Positions 28,178-37,009 of a stretch of 64,000 nt of DNA are shown here, piece by piece. Position 1 is the stretch's first letter. Each line of letters starts with the position of its first letter. This stretch comes from Ignavibacteriales bacterium. Lineage in GTDB: Bacteria; Bacteroidota; Ignavibacteria; Ignavibacteriales; Ignavibacteriaceae. The notes beneath the pieces were generated by a model. That model made no database searches and was not told the DNA's origin. It worked only from the letters and a program-made list of their open reading frames with translations. Both the position numbers and the translations under genes were made by a program. Location of the stretch: the NCBI GenBank assembly GCA_016709765.1, contig JADJMD010000012.1:372001-436000 (forward strand). Direction: 5' to 3'.

Positions 28178-29643
28178 TAAGCTAAATACTTTAATGCAAT
28201 TTCACGATCTGAAAAATGATTTCTAACGCCATTTATCTCTTGATAACTCTCGTGTCCTTTTCCTGCAATCAGAATGACAGCATTCTCATTAGAAGTTTTT
28301 ATAGCTTCTGCGATTGCCGCTTCCCTATTCTCTTCGACTTCATAATTATTTTTAGCAATTCCTTTTTTGATATCTTCAATAATCTCAAAAGGGTTTTCTG
28401 TTCTTGGATTATCAGAGGTAACAAAAACTCTATCACTTAATTCACTTGCGACTTTACCCATAATAGGACGTTTCGTTTTATCTCTATCGCCGCCGCATCC
28501 AAATACTGTAACTACCTGATTTTTATCATTTACTATTTCTCTAACAGCTTGTAATGCTTTTTCTAAACTATCAGCTGTATGTGAATAATCAACGATAACC
28601 TTTTTCTTTCCATTACCTAAAACTTCAAATCTTCCCGGAACTTGTGGTGATGATTTTATTCCGCTAATTATCTTATCAGCATCAATCCCAATACTATTTG
28701 CAGTTGCAAATGCTGAAGTTGCATTATATGCGTTAAATGTTCCGATTAATGAAGTATGAATTTTATAATCAACTTTGTTATTTGTGATTGTAAAATCAGT
28801 CCCATTTAAATCATAAACGATATTTTTAATTTGATAATGTGAATTTTCAGCAACACCATAAGTGACTGCTTTGCCTTTGCAATCTTTAGTTATCTCTTTT
28901 GAATGTATATCATCAGAATTAATTATTGCAAAAGATTTTTGATTTAATCCATCAAACAAAATTTTCTTTGCTTTTAAGTACTCTTCAAAACTGTTATGAA
29001 AATCCAAATGATCGGAAGTAATATTAGAGAATATTGCTGCTGAAAAATCTAATCCGTAAACTCTGTTTAAGACTAATGAATGTGATGAAACTTCCATCAC
29101 GGTGTGCGTGCAACCTTCTTGAATCATATCTAAAAACATTTTGTTCAAATCATTAGATTCCGGTGTTGTAAGCTTTGAATCGACTTTTACGTCACCTATA
29201 TAATTTGCAATTGTTCCAATTAATCCAGTTTTATATCCAACATTCTGCAAAATATTTTTTAAAATAAATGTTGATGTAGTTTTTCCATTTGTCCCTGTAA
29301 TTCCAATAAGTTTAAATTTACTTGTTGGATCTTTGTAAAACCCTTTTGATAATTCTGCCAATGCTTTTCTGCAGTCTTTTACAACAATTTTTGCGATTTG
29401 GGCATGAGCGACAAATTCGTCAGGAATTGAGTTTGGATCTTCCACAACAACAGCAACTGCACCTTTATTGATGGCATCCTGCAAGAACTTATGACCGTCA
29501 GTTTTGTATCCTTTTATCGCAACAAACACAGAATTCTTCAGAACTTTTCTTGAATCATAAACTATATCCGCAACATCTTTTCTTTGAACTTCTCCAGTTA
29601 CTTGAATAGCATTAACACTATTTAAAAGCTGCGTCATTTCCAT
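28177..29643 (-). CDS. murE: UDP-MurNAc-tripeptide synthetase (meso-DAP adding)
   Basis: A 488-residue Mur ligase adding the third residue of the stem peptide. The ATP loop GITGTNGKTTSTFIL near 116, the MEVSSHSL motif near 180, NITSDHLDFHNSFEEYL and FGCGGDRDKTKRP near 380 are clear. The motif DNPR in TSDNPRTENPFEI near 410 is the residue signature for meso-diaminopimelate over lysine, so the peptidoglycan should be DAP type. It lies directly downstream of ftsI, with no gap. Confidence 0.96.
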   Translation of the reverse strand: MEMTQLLNSVNAIQVTGEVQRKDVADIVYDSRKVLKNSVFVAIKGYKTDGHKFLQDAINKGAVAVVVEDPNSIPDEFVAHAQIAKIVVKDCRKALAELSKGFYKDPTSKFKLIGITGTNGKTTSTFILKNILQNVGYKTGLIGTIANYIGDVKVDSKLTTPESNDLNKMFLDMIQEGCTHTVMEVSSHSLVLNRVYGLDFSAAIFSNITSDHLDFHNSFEEYLKAKKILFDGLNQKSFAIINSDDIHSKEITKDCKGKAVTYGVAENSHYQIKNIVYDLNGTDFTITNNKVDYKIHTSLIGTFNAYNATSAFATANSIGIDADKIISGIKSSPQVPGRFEVLGNGKKKVIVDYSHTADSLEKALQAVREIVNDKNQVVTVFGCGGDRDKTKRPIMGKVASELSDRVFVTSDNPRTENPFEIIEDIKKGIAKNNYEVEENREAAIAEAIKTSNENAVILIAGKGHESYQEINGVRNHFSDREIALKYLA

Positions 29644-31617
29644 TTATAAAGAAGCTCCTTTAACAGTATACTCGGAGCATTCAATCAAGCATACTTCATT
29701 TCCATTTAACTTTTTACCTGGAGCAATACTTTGGGAAGTTATAATTCCTGTTCCTTTAATTTTATACTTAACACCAAGTTTTGTTAGTGCATAAATGGCG
29801 TCTTTAACATGGCAGTTTACAAGATCAGGCATTTTATTATTAGATGATAATTTTACCTCTTTAACACTAATTGGTTTTATTTCAGTTTTTGTTTGAGAAT
29901 GATCATCAGCAAATTTTAGATTGTGCATTAAATCAGGATTAAAATATTGTTGAAATTTTTCAATATCAGTTTGGACAATTCTTTCAGTAAGACTTTTAAA
30001 TATTGGAGCCGCAACCAATCCACCATATCTGCCTTGATCTGGTGCATTTAACAGTATCAAGCAAACCACTTGCGGATTTTCAACCGGAAAAAATCCAATG
30101 AAAGAAGAATTGTAATGTTGTTTGGAATATTTTCCATTAACTAAAGTTTGTGATGTCCCGGTTTTTCCGCCAACTGAAATAAACTCTGAAAACGCTTTTT
30201 TACCTGTCCCATTTTTTACAACCCCACCCAATAAATCGCGCATAACATTAGAAGTTTCAGATGATATAACTCTTCTTATTTCAATAGGATCAAACTCATG
30301 AACTAAGTCTCCATTTTTTGAAATTTGACGTTGAAGCAATTGTGGTTCGTATAAAACTCCGCCATTAATTAATGCACAATATCCAGCTAACATTTGTAAA
30401 GGGGTTACAGAAATTTCGTATCCAAATGAAAGATATGCTTTAGAGACTTTAGACCATTCATTTGGTTTTCTTAATTTCCCAGCAGTTTCACCAGGCAATG
30501 TTAGTGAAGTGGAATTTCCAAAACCAAATCCGCGCAAATATTTAAAATATTTTTCATCATCAATTCGTTGGACAAGTTTTGCAACACCGATGTTACTTGA
30601 TTGTTCAAGTATTCCAACAACATCTAAACTTTTAAAAGGATGAGTATCCCTAATATTTACGTTTTGAAATTTATATTTTCCATTTTCAAGATTTAATCTT
30701 TCATTAAGTCTGCATAACTTCTGATCAATTAATGAAGCAATGGTAAAAGATTTAAAAGTTGAACCGGGTTCATAAGTATCCGTTATTGCACGATTTCTTC
30801 TTTGAAAATCATTGTACTTCCAATATTCGTTAGGATTAAAATCATCAATATTTGCAAGTGCAAGTACTTCGCCGGTGTTTGGGTTCATTATAATTCCGGT
30901 ACCGGAAGCAGCGCCATATTCGCTCACACCTTTTCTTAATTCATCCTCAAGAATTAACTGGTAACTTTTATCAATTGTTAAATAAAAATCATCACCTGAA
31001 ACAGCAGGGTTTATCTCTTCTTCATCTACTGTAACAGTTTCACCAACAGCATTTTTTTGTATAATTCTGGATCCATCTTCACCATTTAATGCATCTTCAT
31101 AAAATTCTGAAATACCCATCACGCCTTTATCATCATTATTTAAGTAACCAAGAACGTGTGATGCAAGATTATTGTAGTGAAAAACTCTTGAAGGTTCCTC
31201 TTTATAAAAAAATCCTGAACGTTTAATATTCTTTAATGATGCTGCGATTTCTAATGAAGTTTTCTTCTCGAGACATATAGTTTTCTTTGAACCTTTCATA
31301 AGATTCAAATAATAGTTTTTACTTCTATTAAACTTCTTAGCAAATATTTGCGCAATCTCGTTTTTATGTTTTTGTTTGATCATTCTTAAATCAACATAAA
31401 AAGAAACATCTGCACGATTATAAACCAACAAAACATTATTGCGGTCGTAAATCAATCCACGTTCAGCTTCAATTTTTTCTACGCCTGTTTGTTGTCTTTG
31501 AGCATAATAAGAATATTCCTCTGAACGCACTATCTGAATATCAACCAGCTTGATCACCAATGCGATGAAAAAGATTAAGATTGATAGTATTACAAATAAT
31601 GCGCGTGAGTTATTCAT
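29644..31617 (-). CDS. ftsI: Septal transpeptidase FtsI/PBP with PASTA domain
   Basis: A 657-residue class B penicillin-binding protein. A membrane helix at about 7-25 is followed by the dimerisation/pedestal domain and the transpeptidase domain with catalytic Ser in EPGSTFKSF (SxxK) near 290, SSN near 345 and KTGT in VGGKTGTSQ near 495. A single PASTA domain occupies about residues 590-655 (KMPDLVNCHVKDAIYALT). FtsI crosslinks septal peptidoglycan with FtsW. The start overlaps the ftsL-like gene by 8 bp. PASTA-bearing FtsI is common in Bacteroidota and Firmicutes. Confidence 0.95.
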   Translation of the reverse strand: MNNSRALFVILSILIFFIALVIKLVDIQIVRSEEYSYYAQRQQTGVEKIEAERGLIYDRNNVLLVYNRADVSFYVDLRMIKQKHKNEIAQIFAKKFNRSKNYYLNLMKGSKKTICLEKKTSLEIAASLKNIKRSGFFYKEEPSRVFHYNNLASHVLGYLNNDDKGVMGISEFYEDALNGEDGSRIIQKNAVGETVTVDEEEINPAVSGDDFYLTIDKSYQLILEDELRKGVSEYGAASGTGIIMNPNTGEVLALANIDDFNPNEYWKYNDFQRRNRAITDTYEPGSTFKSFTIASLIDQKLCRLNERLNLENGKYKFQNVNIRDTHPFKSLDVVGILEQSSNIGVAKLVQRIDDEKYFKYLRGFGFGNSTSLTLPGETAGKLRKPNEWSKVSKAYLSFGYEISVTPLQMLAGYCALINGGVLYEPQLLQRQISKNGDLVHEFDPIEIRRVISSETSNVMRDLLGGVVKNGTGKKAFSEFISVGGKTGTSQTLVNGKYSKQHYNSSFIGFFPVENPQVVCLILLNAPDQGRYGGLVAAPIFKSLTERIVQTDIEKFQQYFNPDLMHNLKFADDHSQTKTEIKPISVKEVKLSSNNKMPDLVNCHVKDAIYALTKLGVKYKIKGTGIITSQSIAPGKKLNGNEVCLIECSEYTVKGASL

Positions 31618-31939
31618 ATTTTTCTTTTAAAATCTCGTTTAGATCTTCAACTTTGTTGATATCATATTTTATAATAAAAGCTGACTCAACATTTCTAATC
31701 AAACCAAGCCTTGTTTCTGCAATTGCAACAATTCTTTCTTCAGCAGTTACAGTTTGATATTCTGCTGTTAGTTTTATTTTTCTTTGACTTTCTGTTTTAT
31801 AGGTTTTTTCTGCTTTATCTTTTTGCAAAACGTTTTTTTCATATTTAAGTTTTAGCCCAACACTTGCAAGCGCAAATACAGTTATTATCAACAGAAGTGT
31901 TATTAACAAAAAAATTGTTGGTTTAGCACTTTTCTTCAT
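31610..31939 (-). CDS. ftsL: FtsL-like divisome protein
   Basis: A 109-residue bitopic protein with one membrane helix (about 8-29) followed by a predicted coiled coil (30-75) and a segment resembling the FtsL/FtsB end (IVAIAETRLGLIRN). Size, topology and position between rsmH and ftsI match FtsL, whose sequence is poorly conserved. FtsL activates FtsWI with FtsQ and FtsB. It overlaps rsmH by 4 bp and ftsI by 8 bp. Confidence 0.82.
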   Translation of the reverse strand: MKKSAKPTIFLLITLLLIITVFALASVGLKLKYEKNVLQKDKAEKTYKTESQRKIKLTAEYQTVTAEERIVAIAETRLGLIRNVESAFIIKYDINKVEDLNEILKEKYE

Positions 31940-32859
31940 AATCGTTCAGCAGCTCTTAGTTTAGCACTTCTCGCGCGATAGTTATTTCTGATTTCATCAT
32001 CACTCGGTAAAAGTGGTTTTCTATTAATCAGTTCTAACCTTGCATCTTTTTTAATTAATCCTAGTGGATCTTCTTTTGGACTAAGGCTTACAATAGTTTC
32101 AGCTTTAAAAAAATCTTTTACTATTCTGTCTTCTAGCGAATGATAAGAGATAACAACAATCCGTCCGCCCTTTTTCAAAACCTTAAGTGAGTTTTCTAAA
32201 AATAATTTCAGATTTCCTAATTCATCGTTTACATAAATTCTAAGCGCCTGAAAAATTCTTGATAATGTTTTTCGTTGAAAGTTTAGTGGAACAAGTTCAT
32301 TAATTATTGAAACTAACTGTCCGGTTGTTTCAATTCTTTTACCGGTACGTCTTTCGACAATAGTCCGGGAAATCTTTCTGGAATTCTTTTCTTCGCCATA
32401 TTCATAAAAAACATTTGCTAGATCTTCTTCCGTAAAAGTATTGATAACATCGGCGGCAGTAACTTTTTTGGTTTTATCCATTCGTAAATCAAGCAATGCA
32501 TCACTACGGTAGGTAAAACCGGATTCCGGATTATCCAATTGAAATGATGATACTCCTAAATCCGCAAGCACACCATCATAGTTTTGTATTGATTCTATCT
32601 TTGCAATCACATCTATAAAAGAGTAATTAAAGTTGTATAAACTAACTCCCGATTCATCAGCAAATTTTTTTCTTGAAAACTCAAAAGCATTAGTATCAAC
32701 ATCAGCAGCTATAAGACGACCATCATTATTTAGTCTTTTAATAATTTCACTCGAGTGTCCGCCAAATCCCAGCGTTGCATCAAAGTAAATTCCGGAACGA
32801 TCAGTAATTAAAAGATCCAAGCTTTCATTAAGCATCACAGGAATATGATGCTCACTCAT
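31936..32859 (-). CDS. rsmH: 16S rRNA (cytosine-1402-N4) methyltransferase RsmH
   Basis: A 307-residue SAM-dependent methyltransferase (MraW) that methylates C1402 in the ribosomal P site. The start HHIPVMLNESLDLL, the SAM loop DATLGFGGHSSEI, VLADLGVSSFQLDNPESGF in part, FQALRIYVNDEL and the C-terminal ISYHSLEDRIVKDFF are family hallmarks. It overlaps mraZ by 4 bp and the ftsL-like gene by 4 bp, and is the second gene of the dcw cluster. Confidence 0.97.
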   Translation of the reverse strand: MSEHHIPVMLNESLDLLITDRSGIYFDATLGFGGHSSEIIKRLNNDGRLIAADVDTNAFEFSRKKFADESGVSLYNFNYSFIDVIAKIESIQNYDGVLADLGVSSFQLDNPESGFTYRSDALLDLRMDKTKKVTAADVINTFTEEDLANVFYEYGEEKNSRKISRTIVERRTGKRIETTGQLVSIINELVPLNFQRKTLSRIFQALRIYVNDELGNLKLFLENSLKVLKKGGRIVVISYHSLEDRIVKDFFKAETIVSLSPKEDPLGLIKKDARLELINRKPLLPSDDEIRNNYRARSAKLRAAERL

Positions 32860-33296
32860 TTAGAAGCCATTACTTTAGCCGCAATCTCCTCATAAGTTTG
32901 CGGAGATTGTAATAAATATTCTTCATAAACTTTTGGATTCCAGACTTCTATTTTTTTTAACGCACCAAGTATTAAAACTTCTTTTTCAATTTTTGCATAA
33001 GTAATGAGAGTTGATGGGATCATAATTCTTGATTGGCCATCCATTACATCTTCAGCAGCAAACTGAACAAACATTCTTATAAATCTTGCATCATCAGGTT
33101 GGAATGTATTTAAATTTAAAAGTGATTCTTCTATCTTCTGCCATTCATCCAGCGGATATAAATCGATGCAATTGGATAGACCTCTCGTCATCACAAACGT
33201 TTCGTTTGTATCTGCAGAAATATGCTTTCTAAGTTTAGCCGGAATAGCGATCCGACCTTTAGAATCCATTGAATATGTAAATTGACCTCTAAACAT
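32856..33296 (-). CDS. mraZ: Transcriptional regulator MraZ
   Basis: A 146-residue double-AbrB-fold protein. The two half-repeats have the family sequences YSMDSKGRIAIPAKLRKH near 8 and DGQSRIMIPSTLITYAKI near 88. MraZ in other bacteria binds repeated TGGG boxes before its own gene and controls the dcw operon. Such boxes are present just upstream here, so autoregulation is expected. It is the first gene of the operon; GAGAG precedes the ATG. Confidence 0.96.
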   Translation of the reverse strand: MFRGQFTYSMDSKGRIAIPAKLRKHISADTNETFVMTRGLSNCIDLYPLDEWQKIEESLLNLNTFQPDDARFIRMFVQFAAEDVMDGQSRIMIPSTLITYAKIEKEVLILGALKKIEVWNPKVYEEYLLQSPQTYEEIAAKVMASK

Positions 33297-33318
33297 TCAC
33301 TCTCTTATTTGGGATAAT

Positions 33319-33373
33319 TCCACATTTTTCCCCACTACAACCCAAAATAATAGAAAAATTTGACGAAAGTCAA
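33319..33373 (-). promoter_or_regulatory. dcw operon promoter with MraZ-type boxes
   Basis: On the minus strand a TTGACT (33373-33368) and TATTAT (33352-33347) with a 15-bp spacer form a plausible sigma-70-like promoter. Directly downstream are three G-rich boxes, TTGGGT, GTGGGG and ATGTGG, spaced by 10 bp (33344-33319), the arrangement known for MraZ operators. They overlap the expected transcription start, which suits repression. The third box is degenerate. Confidence 0.6.
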
Positions 33374-33581
33374 GAAAAACAGTAAAAATATTTTCAAAAA
33401 AAATATTTGCTTAGGTTAAGGTAAAAACTGAAATTTTGGATTTTGGAAGTCCAACTCTAAATCTCAAATAGAAAGTTGAGTTTTTTTAGTGATGAGTAAA
33501 TATTTTCTTATTATTTTACAAGAAATTGTTCTGGTTCTTTAAGAGCATACTATATTATTAATTAAAGTATGGATAAAATAC

Positions 33582-34808
33582 TTGCAACTTCTTTTTCAAA
33601 AATCCGATGATATAAATGAATATATAAAATCACTACCGAGTTTTTATAACCCGGTTTATATATCCATTTTAATTTTCATCCTTGTTTCGGCTATTATTTA
33701 TATCTCCTACCGCTACATTTACAACCCAATGATCAGGAAACACAAGAAGGATCAGCAACAGTTTGAAATCACAACTGAAAATATTCTTGAAATGTTTTCT
33801 GAACTTGATCCAAACCCGATTATGCGAATCAACTCTTCCGGTTTAATTACAAGCCTAAACAAATCAGCTAAGGAAAGATTTCACTTACTTGAGGTTAATA
33901 AAAGCAAATTGGATTCTTTGGTTTCTAAAATTGAAATTGATATCACTGGTATTATTCTAAATGATCAATCTTTTATCCTTCCATTAGAACTAAATGAAAG
34001 ATATTATGATATAAATTTTAAAGGAATATCTTTTTTGGATATGGCGCAGCTTTACTTTTGGGATACAACAGCGCAAAAAGAATATGACAGACAAATGACC
34101 AACTATCAAAACTTACTTAAAAATTCATCCGCACATTTGCAAAAAGTTATTGAGGAAGAAAGAAACAGGTTATCTAGAATTCTGCATGATTCAATAGCAC
34201 AGAATATTTTACTTATAAAATTAAATATAGGTAATTACAAAAAGTTTATTGGCGCCGGACTTAATGAACAAGATTATTTAAGAACGATTAATATTCTTGA
34301 TTCCACTTTAAATGATGTAAGAGAACTTGCACATAACCTAAAACCGTTAAATATTGATGAATTGGGATTAGAAACAGTTGTAAAATCAATGTGTAATAAT
34401 GTTGCAAGAGAAGCAGGTTATAAATATCAGATTCAATTTCCTAAAACTCCGATTACTATTTCAAAAGAAATTGAAATTTGCCTTTTTAGAGTTATTCAAG
34501 AATCACTTAACAACATAATAAGACATGCTAAGGCAACTTCATTTACAATTAATTTATTGCTGGATGATGGCACACTGGTACTTTTTATTTCTGATGATGG
34601 AATTGGATTTAAACCAAAAAAACTTTTAAATGATAAATATATTTCGGATGGTCTTGGCGTAATGAATATGCAGGAAACCGTTGAAAAATTAAATGGTACA
34701 TTTCAGATAGATTCTACAAACAATAGCGGAACTGTAATTATTGTTGCCTTTCCGATTGAAACAATAAACATAAATGAAAAATCGAGTTATAAAAATATTA
34801 GTAGCTGA
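33582..34808 (+). CDS. NarL-type sensor histidine kinase (HisKA_3)
   Basis: About 408 residues. A membrane helix at 24-44 is followed by a PAS-like domain (65-165), a HisKA_3 dimerisation domain with phosphorylatable His202 in RILHDSIAQN, and a HATPase domain (VIQESLNNIIRHAKA, SDDGIGF, GLGVMNM). The start is uncertain: this frame begins with TTG at 33582, inside a short out-of-frame ATG frame at 33569-33610; ATT at 33561 is the only other upstream option. The next gene, a response regulator, overlaps its end by 35 bp. The signal sensed is unknown. Confidence 0.87.
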   Translation: MQLLFQKSDDINEYIKSLPSFYNPVYISILIFILVSAIIYISYRYIYNPMIRKHKKDQQQFEITTENILEMFSELDPNPIMRINSSGLITSLNKSAKERFHLLEVNKSKLDSLVSKIEIDITGIILNDQSFILPLELNERYYDINFKGISFLDMAQLYFWDTTAQKEYDRQMTNYQNLLKNSSAHLQKVIEEERNRLSRILHDSIAQNILLIKLNIGNYKKFIGAGLNEQDYLRTINILDSTLNDVRELAHNLKPLNIDELGLETVVKSMCNNVAREAGYKYQIQFPKTPITISKEIEICLFRVIQESLNNIIRHAKATSFTINLLLDDGTLVLFISDDGIGFKPKKLLNDKYISDGLGVMNMQETVEKLNGTFQIDSTNNSGTVIIVAFPIETININEKSSYKNISS

Positions 34809-35451
34809 TGATCACACTCTGTTCAGGCAAGGTGTGATAAGGCTTTTGGATGATAACAAAGAATTTTCTATTGTTGCTGAAGCTGAAAACGGAAGTGAGT
34901 TGATAGAAAAATATTTTAACTTCCGCCCGGATATTATTCTTACTGATATTGCGATGCCCGGGTTAACGGGTATCCAAAGTGTTCAGGAAATCCACAAAAA
35001 AGATCCAAAAGCTAAGGCACTATTCTTATCAATGTATGACGAAGGCGAGTATGTTTACAAAGTAATTAAATCCGGCGGTATGGGTTTAGTTAACAAAAAC
35101 ATTCTGGAAGAGGAATTATTTTTAGCTATAGAAAAAGTGTATAATGGATTTCAATATTTTGGCAGTAAATGGTCCGATGAGACAATTAAACAATTAATAT
35201 ATGATTATGAGAAAAAAACTGAAGAAGATTCAGATTTTAATGTTGATCTCAACTTTCGGGAAGAACAGATACTTCAAATGGTAATTGATGGTGCTACAAG
35301 TAAAGAAATTGCTGATAAAATGCAGTTAAGTAAAAAAACAATTGATTATTATCGTTCCAATCTTTTAAGAAAGTTTGATATCAAAACCCAGATTGAATTA
35401 GCTAAATGCGGAATTAAACACTTTGAACTAAAAAAGGAGAAACTATTTTGA
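34774..35451 (+). CDS. NarL/FixJ-type response regulator
   Basis: A 225-residue regulator. The receiver domain has the acidic pair ADDH at 11-14, the phosphoacceptor Asp58 in ILTDIAMPG and the conserved lysine region near 105. A LuxR-type helix-turn-helix lies at about 160-220 (LNFREEQILQMVIDGATSKEIA and SKKTIDYYRSNLLRKF, given in parts). It is the obvious partner of the kinase whose reading frame it overlaps. A 16-bp palindrome begins 18 bp after its stop and again after the second downstream gene; these may be its binding sites. Confidence 0.92.
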   Translation: MKNRVIKILVADDHTLFRQGVIRLLDDNKEFSIVAEAENGSELIEKYFNFRPDIILTDIAMPGLTGIQSVQEIHKKDPKAKALFLSMYDEGEYVYKVIKSGGMGLVNKNILEEELFLAIEKVYNGFQYFGSKWSDETIKQLIYDYEKKTEEDSDFNVDLNFREEQILQMVIDGATSKEIADKMQLSKKTIDYYRSNLLRKFDIKTQIELAKCGIKHFELKKEKLF

Positions 35452-35461
35452 CTAATAACTC

Positions 35462-35488
35462 AAAATCGTTAGTACATGTACTAAACCA
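35462..35488. repeat. 27-bp direct repeat, copy 1, with 16-bp palindrome
   Basis: The perfect palindrome TTAGTACATGTACTAA at 35469-35484 is embedded in a 27-bp sequence that recurs at 36631-36657. It lies between the response regulator stop and the lipoprotein start at 35556. A dimeric regulator site is the simplest reading. Confidence 0.7.
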
Positions 35489-35555
35489 CTATCCAGGTAT
35501 TTTTTCTATGTTTCACTTGCAAAAATTATTTTCAACATTTTATGCGAGGTTTGTT

Positions 35556-36017
35556 ATGAAAAAAATATATCACATAATAATTATTTCTTTTTTATTACTG
35601 CTGTTTCTGTCATGCAGCCCAACTAAGGAAATTGGAAAGGTTTTTACCAATCAAGAAGCTGATAAATTATTTGGGACTGTGCTTTATTCCGCACAAGTGC
35701 CACTTCAAGAAATTGATGTACTTCTAGGTAAAACCGATAAGACAATAATGTTTGGTATTATAAATAAAGGTGTTATCATCCTTGATAACAAGCGAAATCT
35801 GCTTTACCCCGAAAAAGCTGAGTATAAAGACACCGATGTGTTTACTGTTTATAGTGTTTCACTTGTTAGAGGATTGATTTCTGAATTCAGACAAAAGAAA
35901 ATGGGTGATGAAGAAGAATTAAGCGTAGAACAAAGAAGAGAAGTTCTTTCTGTTTCCTATGGAAACAACACTCTGGAAACGGGAGCTAAATGTCCACCTT
36001 TGTGTGAATCTGAATAA
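35556..36017 (+). CDS. Small lipoprotein of unknown function
   Basis: A 153-residue lipoprotein. I start it at the ATG at 35556, because GCGAGG lies seven bases upstream and the residues after it form a typical lipoprotein signal (KKIYHIIIISFLLLLFLSC, lipobox FLSC). The same frame extends 36 codons upstream to 35448, but that part has no ribosome binding site and covers the palindromic repeat. The mature part has no recognised domain. It is followed after 3 bp by a membrane protein gene. Confidence 0.65.
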   Translation: MKKIYHIIIISFLLLLFLSCSPTKEIGKVFTNQEADKLFGTVLYSAQVPLQEIDVLLGKTDKTIMFGIINKGVIILDNKRNLLYPEKAEYKDTDVFTVYSVSLVRGLISEFRQKKMGDEEELSVEQRREVLSVSYGNNTLETGAKCPPLCESE

Positions 36018-36020
36018 TCA

Positions 36021-36602
36021 ATGAGTATTGCAATAATAGTATTATATGTTTCTACAATTGCCTGGATATTCCCAATATTCAGGCAATATAAATGTAACTT
36101 ATTTTACTTTTTTTTATTCCTGGGTTTATCAGATCCCTTAACAATTCTATTAGTAAAAATCTTTCATATTCATCCAGGTATTATATCCGTAATTGTTGCG
36201 CCCATTTTATTTTATACTGTTAACATCGATCGCAAAAAAGATTTTAACATTAAACCACTTGAAATTTTTGTTGTTGTTCTAACTGCGATACTTCTTTTAA
36301 CCATTTCTAATTTTGATATTATTCTTCTTATTATTCATACACTTATCCTTATTAGAGTGCTATATAAAATTCTTATAGAACTACATCATAAACAGTTAGT
36401 TAATTTATTCCATATTGTACTTGCATTTTATATGACTACTTCAGTAGCAAGTTTGATTATCTATCTGAATGGTGATCACAAAGGAATAATATTGTTTTAC
36501 ATTAATCTTGCATTCCAAATTCTTATTGCACTTTTCTTTTCAATCTTCAGAGAAGACAACCCAAAGCTAACTTACAACGTTACACCCGCATTAAAAGACT
36601 AA
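36021..36602 (+). CDS. Six-helix membrane protein of unknown function
   Basis: A 193-residue, strongly hydrophobic protein with about six membrane helices (residues 3-20, 24-45, 50-68, 80-118, 128-148, 155-175). I do not recognise the family. A HIHPG segment near 50 and ELHHKQL near 120 are the only clusters of potentially functional polar residues. It is three bases downstream of the lipoprotein gene and the two are probably cotranscribed between the two copies of the palindromic repeat. Confidence 0.6.
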   Translation: MSIAIIVLYVSTIAWIFPIFRQYKCNLFYFFLFLGLSDPLTILLVKIFHIHPGIISVIVAPILFYTVNIDRKKDFNIKPLEIFVVVLTAILLLTISNFDIILLIIHTLILIRVLYKILIELHHKQLVNLFHIVLAFYMTTSVASLIIYLNGDHKGIILFYINLAFQILIALFFSIFREDNPKLTYNVTPALKD

Positions 36603-36630
36603 TTTTTCACAATTTCTTCGATTTTGATTA

Positions 36631-36657
36631 AAAATCGTTAGTACATGTACTAAACCA
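36631..36657. repeat. 27-bp direct repeat, copy 2, with 16-bp palindrome
   Basis: Identical to the sequence at 35462-35488. The palindrome TTAGTACATGTACTAA is at 36638-36653, 67 bp before the GTG start of the interrupted DUF3892 gene. The sequences outside the 27 bp are not similar, which argues for a conserved binding site rather than a simple long duplication. Confidence 0.7.
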
Positions 36658-36719
36658 ATATTCACAAATCTGTATTACTATTAGATAGTTCTTTTAGATA
36701 ATTTATTTAAGGATAAACA

Positions 36720-36980
36720 GTGGCGGAAAGAAAAGTAATTAACAGCAGAAATGGTTACGACGGTGACATACTTTCGCTGTGTAATGAGAAAGAATCCTGA
36801 TCACCAAGATTTAAGTTTGATGCAATAAAAGATATTGAACAAAACCTACATAGTTACTTTATTGAAGAAAAAGGAATGAGAACAAATATTTTGGTAGCAA
36901 TGAAAAAAGGCAGCAAACTTTTGGTTACAGATAAACAAAACTCATTAAATAATAAACTAGAAAGACTTAACAATTGTTAG
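36720..36980 (+). pseudogene. DUF3892-family gene interrupted by an in-frame TGA
   Basis: Reading from GTG at 36720 (AAGGA six bases upstream) gives a continuous DUF3892-like product: AERKVINSRNGYDGDILSLCN, then SPRFKFDAIKDIEQNLHSYF and a C-terminal LVTDKQNSLNNKLERL (given in parts). At codon 27 (36798-36800) there is TGA. From memory of the family, this position, just before SPR, is a conserved tryptophan (WSPR). A single TGG to TGA change therefore explains it. Everything after the stop stays in frame and family-like to the TAG at 36978. It is recent decay, a sequencing error, or readthrough. Confidence 0.7.
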
Positions 36981-37009
36981 AAATTGAAAACAAGTTACGA
37001 GGGTACACA

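Noticed and set aside
35448..35555. Upstream extension of the lipoprotein frame
   Set aside because: No Shine-Dalgarno sequence, it covers the palindromic repeat, and a proper lipoprotein signal starts at 35556.
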